From NCBI GenBank assembly GCA_022376465.1, contig JACDTU010000004.1:2232001-2296000 (forward strand): a stretch of DNA of 64,000 nt, read 5' to 3'. This stretch comes from Cubamyces lactineus (Eukaryota; Basidiomycota; Agaricomycetes; Polyporales; Polyporaceae). Position 1 is the first letter of the stretch. Each line of letters opens with the position of its first letter. Shown here piece by piece: positions 61,379-64,000 of this stretch. The notes beneath the pieces are model-generated. The model did no database searches and was not told where the DNA came from. It saw nothing but the letters and a program-made list of their open reading frames with translations. Made by a program: the position numbers and the translations under genes.

Positions 61379-64000
61379 ATGGTCGCCCTCTTTGGCCTCG
61401 CAGGCAAGGGTTCTCCCTCACGCACTCCCCGCAACCCGGATACCGCGACCCCGCCTCCCCCATACACCCAGGACAATCAGGACCCCGCCCTTATCGCAAC
61501 GACCACAACCACGACAACTCATGTCGTAACCACGCATACAACCACTCATTTCTTCTCTCTTCCACTATGGCGACGGCGCGGCACCCCCGCTTATTCCCCC
61601 ACAGTAGCCCCAAGAGGCCTCGCGTCGCTCTCTACCGATGAGCTTGGTATGTTGAACGCACAGCACGGTCACGTATCCACCCCTCTGTCCGCCTCTGCAA
61701 GAGACAAGGATCTCCCGCCTACCCCCAGTCTTAGTCCCGAGAATATTACCCCCCCTCGCCTCACACCGGACACCCTTACTCGTGATGATGGCGAGGACAC
61801 AACGCGCACCATCAGGCGTAAAGCCAGCTCTAGGTCTGGGGCTTTCTCCGTAGCCTCCTCTCGCGCGTCTTCAGTGCAACCTGCTTCTCGCACATCTTTT
61901 GCCCCTGGAGAGTCTTCAGCTGCTCAGCCGACTGTTGCTCTGGCGCGTGCCGCCCTAGGCATTGGTTTACCACACGGTGCTCCTACCTCTGTCTCCGCCT
62001 CTTCCTCTTCGTCAGAGGTCAATTCGGTCATGTTTCTACAAGCTCAGTCTTCTGGACCCTCTGAGCCCCGCCATGTTAACCCTACTATCCGACATGCCAA
62101 GAGCTTCCACAGGGAACACGGCATTATCCTAACCGACCCCTCACCGTCCGCTGTGAGAGAGCGCAGAAGAACTCGAGGCCTTTCTCTTGGTCCTCTCCAT
62201 CTGATGTCCACTGATAAGGGTAAACAGCGGGAGGTAGAGACGGAAGTCAATGCGGCTGAGCCCAAGCAACTCACCCGCAAAAGCTCCTTCTGGACCCGGA
62301 GAAGAGTAAACTCGCGTCCAGATGCTTCTCTTGCCCCTTCTTCGCCTACCCCGCAGCCTATGCTCCCTGCATTTCCTCCCGTCTCTCCTTTCTACATCAA
62401 TACCCCTGTACCATCACCTGGACTAAGCGCGCCTCCCCCAGCTCAAGAGCTTCAGCGGCGGCATTCTGAACGGTTGCGGAAACCTTCGCTTCATAAGGAA
62501 GACGAAACACCTCCTGAGTTGCCGAAAAGCCAGCCATCCACCACATTACCCTCGCGGCGACGACGTGGCTCTCATCGCCCCCAAACGGCTGACTCTGCTG
62601 GGAGTCCGCGGTTATCCTTCTTTTCCGAGGCCCGTCCTTTCGCATCGTCTCCTACATCTTCACCTCTTCCTACTCCTTCAGAGCGTCCCAATCCCCACCA
62701 AACTCCTTTCGGCCAACAAGACCACCGTCCTCGCGCGCAAACCAACCCTCCCCTCCTGCACCGTCTATCTGTTAACCTGTTTGGTTCTTCGTCAAGTAAT
62801 ACCCCTACCTCTGCAAGCTCTCCCAATGTTCTCGAAGGACAACCTATGACGACCCCTCCTTCAAGTCTCGGTTCATCCCGTCCCTCTCTTTCCAAGCCAT
62901 CTGTCGAGATACCCCGGCCGAGGGAGGACGAGGAATCCCCAGAAGTCTATTTGCAGAGGCTTGTTGAAGCAGTAAGCAAAGCCGAAGTCGCTTCTATTCT
63001 GGCTTCAAGGTCCGTTCGCACATTGGAACATATTCTCATTGGCCCGTAACTGATGCAACCATCCTCTAGTGCGGACGCATTCCATGCGCGGGCGCTCCGC
63101 GCATACATTGAACGTTTCAATTTTGTCGGGGACCCACTTGACGTTGCACTACGGAAACTACTCATGGACGTGGGCTTGCCTCGTGAGACGCAGCAGATCG
63201 ACCGTGTCATCGAGGCCTTTGCTGCACGTTACGTTCAGTGTAATCCTAACTTATTCTCCTCAGACGGTAAATGAAACGTTGTCCTCGATCATTGACATCC
63301 AGGTACTGACATCCACTTGCCAACAGACCATCCGTATATCCTAGCTTTCAGTCTCATAATGTTGCACACCGATGCATTCAACAAATCTAATAAGCGCAAG
63401 ATGACGAAGCCGGACTATATCAGGAATACGCGTCTTCCCGGTGTTGCGCCAGAAGTCCTCGACGTAAGGCTCAGCACTATCTCTGATGTACGAAACGCTA
63501 ATGTTCCCGCAGTGTTTCTACGACAACATTGTTTTCGCGCCTTTCATCTTCATCGAGGATCCTCTAGACGTGAACGGGCAACGAGGCCTGGTGCCTGATG
63601 CGATGGCACGTCGGATGTCTACCATCAATACGTCTTCTCCAGGCGGATTGAACACCGGTGCCGGCTCTACCCTCTTGGGAAAGAATAACAAGATCGACCC
63701 TTACTATCTCATCACTAGGGTAATGTCAATGCATGTGGACGTGCTTTCAACATTCTAATCGCATGGACACGTATAGAACTTGCTTGACCCTCTCCGCGTG
63801 GACGTTCACTCCCTAATACCCCCAGAAAGCCCTTATTTCTATCAGGGCTCTGCCGGTCCTTGGGACGAGGACGAACTGCAACGCGCATTCGCCCTGGCAA
63901 GTGTCGTCGAGGTCGCCGCGATTGAAAGCCGGTATATGGCTTCTCCCTGGTTCAGCCTCAGCGTGACGGGTGGGCCCGGACCGATGTTCCAGAGCTCGCT
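61379..64000 (+). CDS. Sec7-domain Arf guanine-nucleotide exchange factor (SYT1-like), 3' end missing
   Basis: Activates Arf/Arl GTPases at Golgi or endosomes by GDP release. Exons 61379-63009, 63070-63266, 63327-63463, 63513-63719 and 63777 to the window edge. The first about 540 residues are disordered, rich in Ser/Pro/Thr, with short basic stretches. The Sec7 domain then runs from about residue 545: SADAFHARALRAYIERFNF, LRKLLMDVGLPRETQQIDR (catalytic Glu finger in RETQ), FSSDDHPYILAFSLIMLHTD, FNKSNKRKMTKPDYIRNTRL, then CFYDNIVFAPFIFIEDP. The last exon begins NLLDPLRVDVHSLIPPE. Yeast Syt1 has the same layout (long tail, Sec7, then a PH domain, which would lie beyond the edge). Open at position 64000. 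Confidence 0.9.

Overview
This is nuclear DNA of a filamentous basidiomycete, most likely an Agaricomycete (the gene families recall Polyporales, but the species cannot be named from sequence alone). The reasons are GC-rich coding DNA, genes split by many short introns of about 50-60 bp with GT...AG ends and CTNAC-like branch sites, closely packed genes on both strands, and families typical of mushrooms: BTB tandem copies, a HET-domain gene, a cellular RNA-dependent RNA polymerase and a 5-unit polyubiquitin gene. Exon structures below were assembled by eye from splice signals, reading-frame continuity and family knowledge.

Left part (1-14.5 kb): NADH-cytochrome b5 reductase; two tandem BTB/POZ genes; a HET-domain gene that looks broken by a stop codon and a frameshift; a GST-like gene; DLT1; a secreted CAP/PR-1-like protein with a Ser/Asn/Gly linker; and a small unknown protein.

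Middle part (14.6-30.8 kb) is dense housekeeping: EMC7, UTP23, polyubiquitin, the COMPASS WD40 subunit SWD3/WDR5, eIF3k, a vacuolar-type amino acid transporter, a steryl-ester lipase and the chromatin remodelling subunit ITC1. Most neighbours are divergent with 240-480 bp shared promoters, or convergent with 175-550 bp shared 3' ends.

Right part (32-64 kb): a 976-residue unknown protein whose conserved-looking last exon lies in another frame; a 13-exon Gfo/Idh/MocA oxidoreductase with 8-nt and 6-nt microexons; a cyclin with a KEN box; a 4.7-kb stretch with no convincing gene; a 4E-T-like (eIF4E-binding) protein; a complete RNA-dependent RNA polymerase with DLDGD motif; SmD2; Pescadillo; a small HWAL/NCQTW protein; and a Sec7-domain Arf-GEF that runs off the right edge.

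No tRNA, rRNA, CRISPR array or intact transposon was recognised. RNA metabolism is well represented (4E-T, RdRP, SmD2, UTP23, PES1, eIF3k), but in eukaryotes this proximity does not by itself imply a functional cluster.
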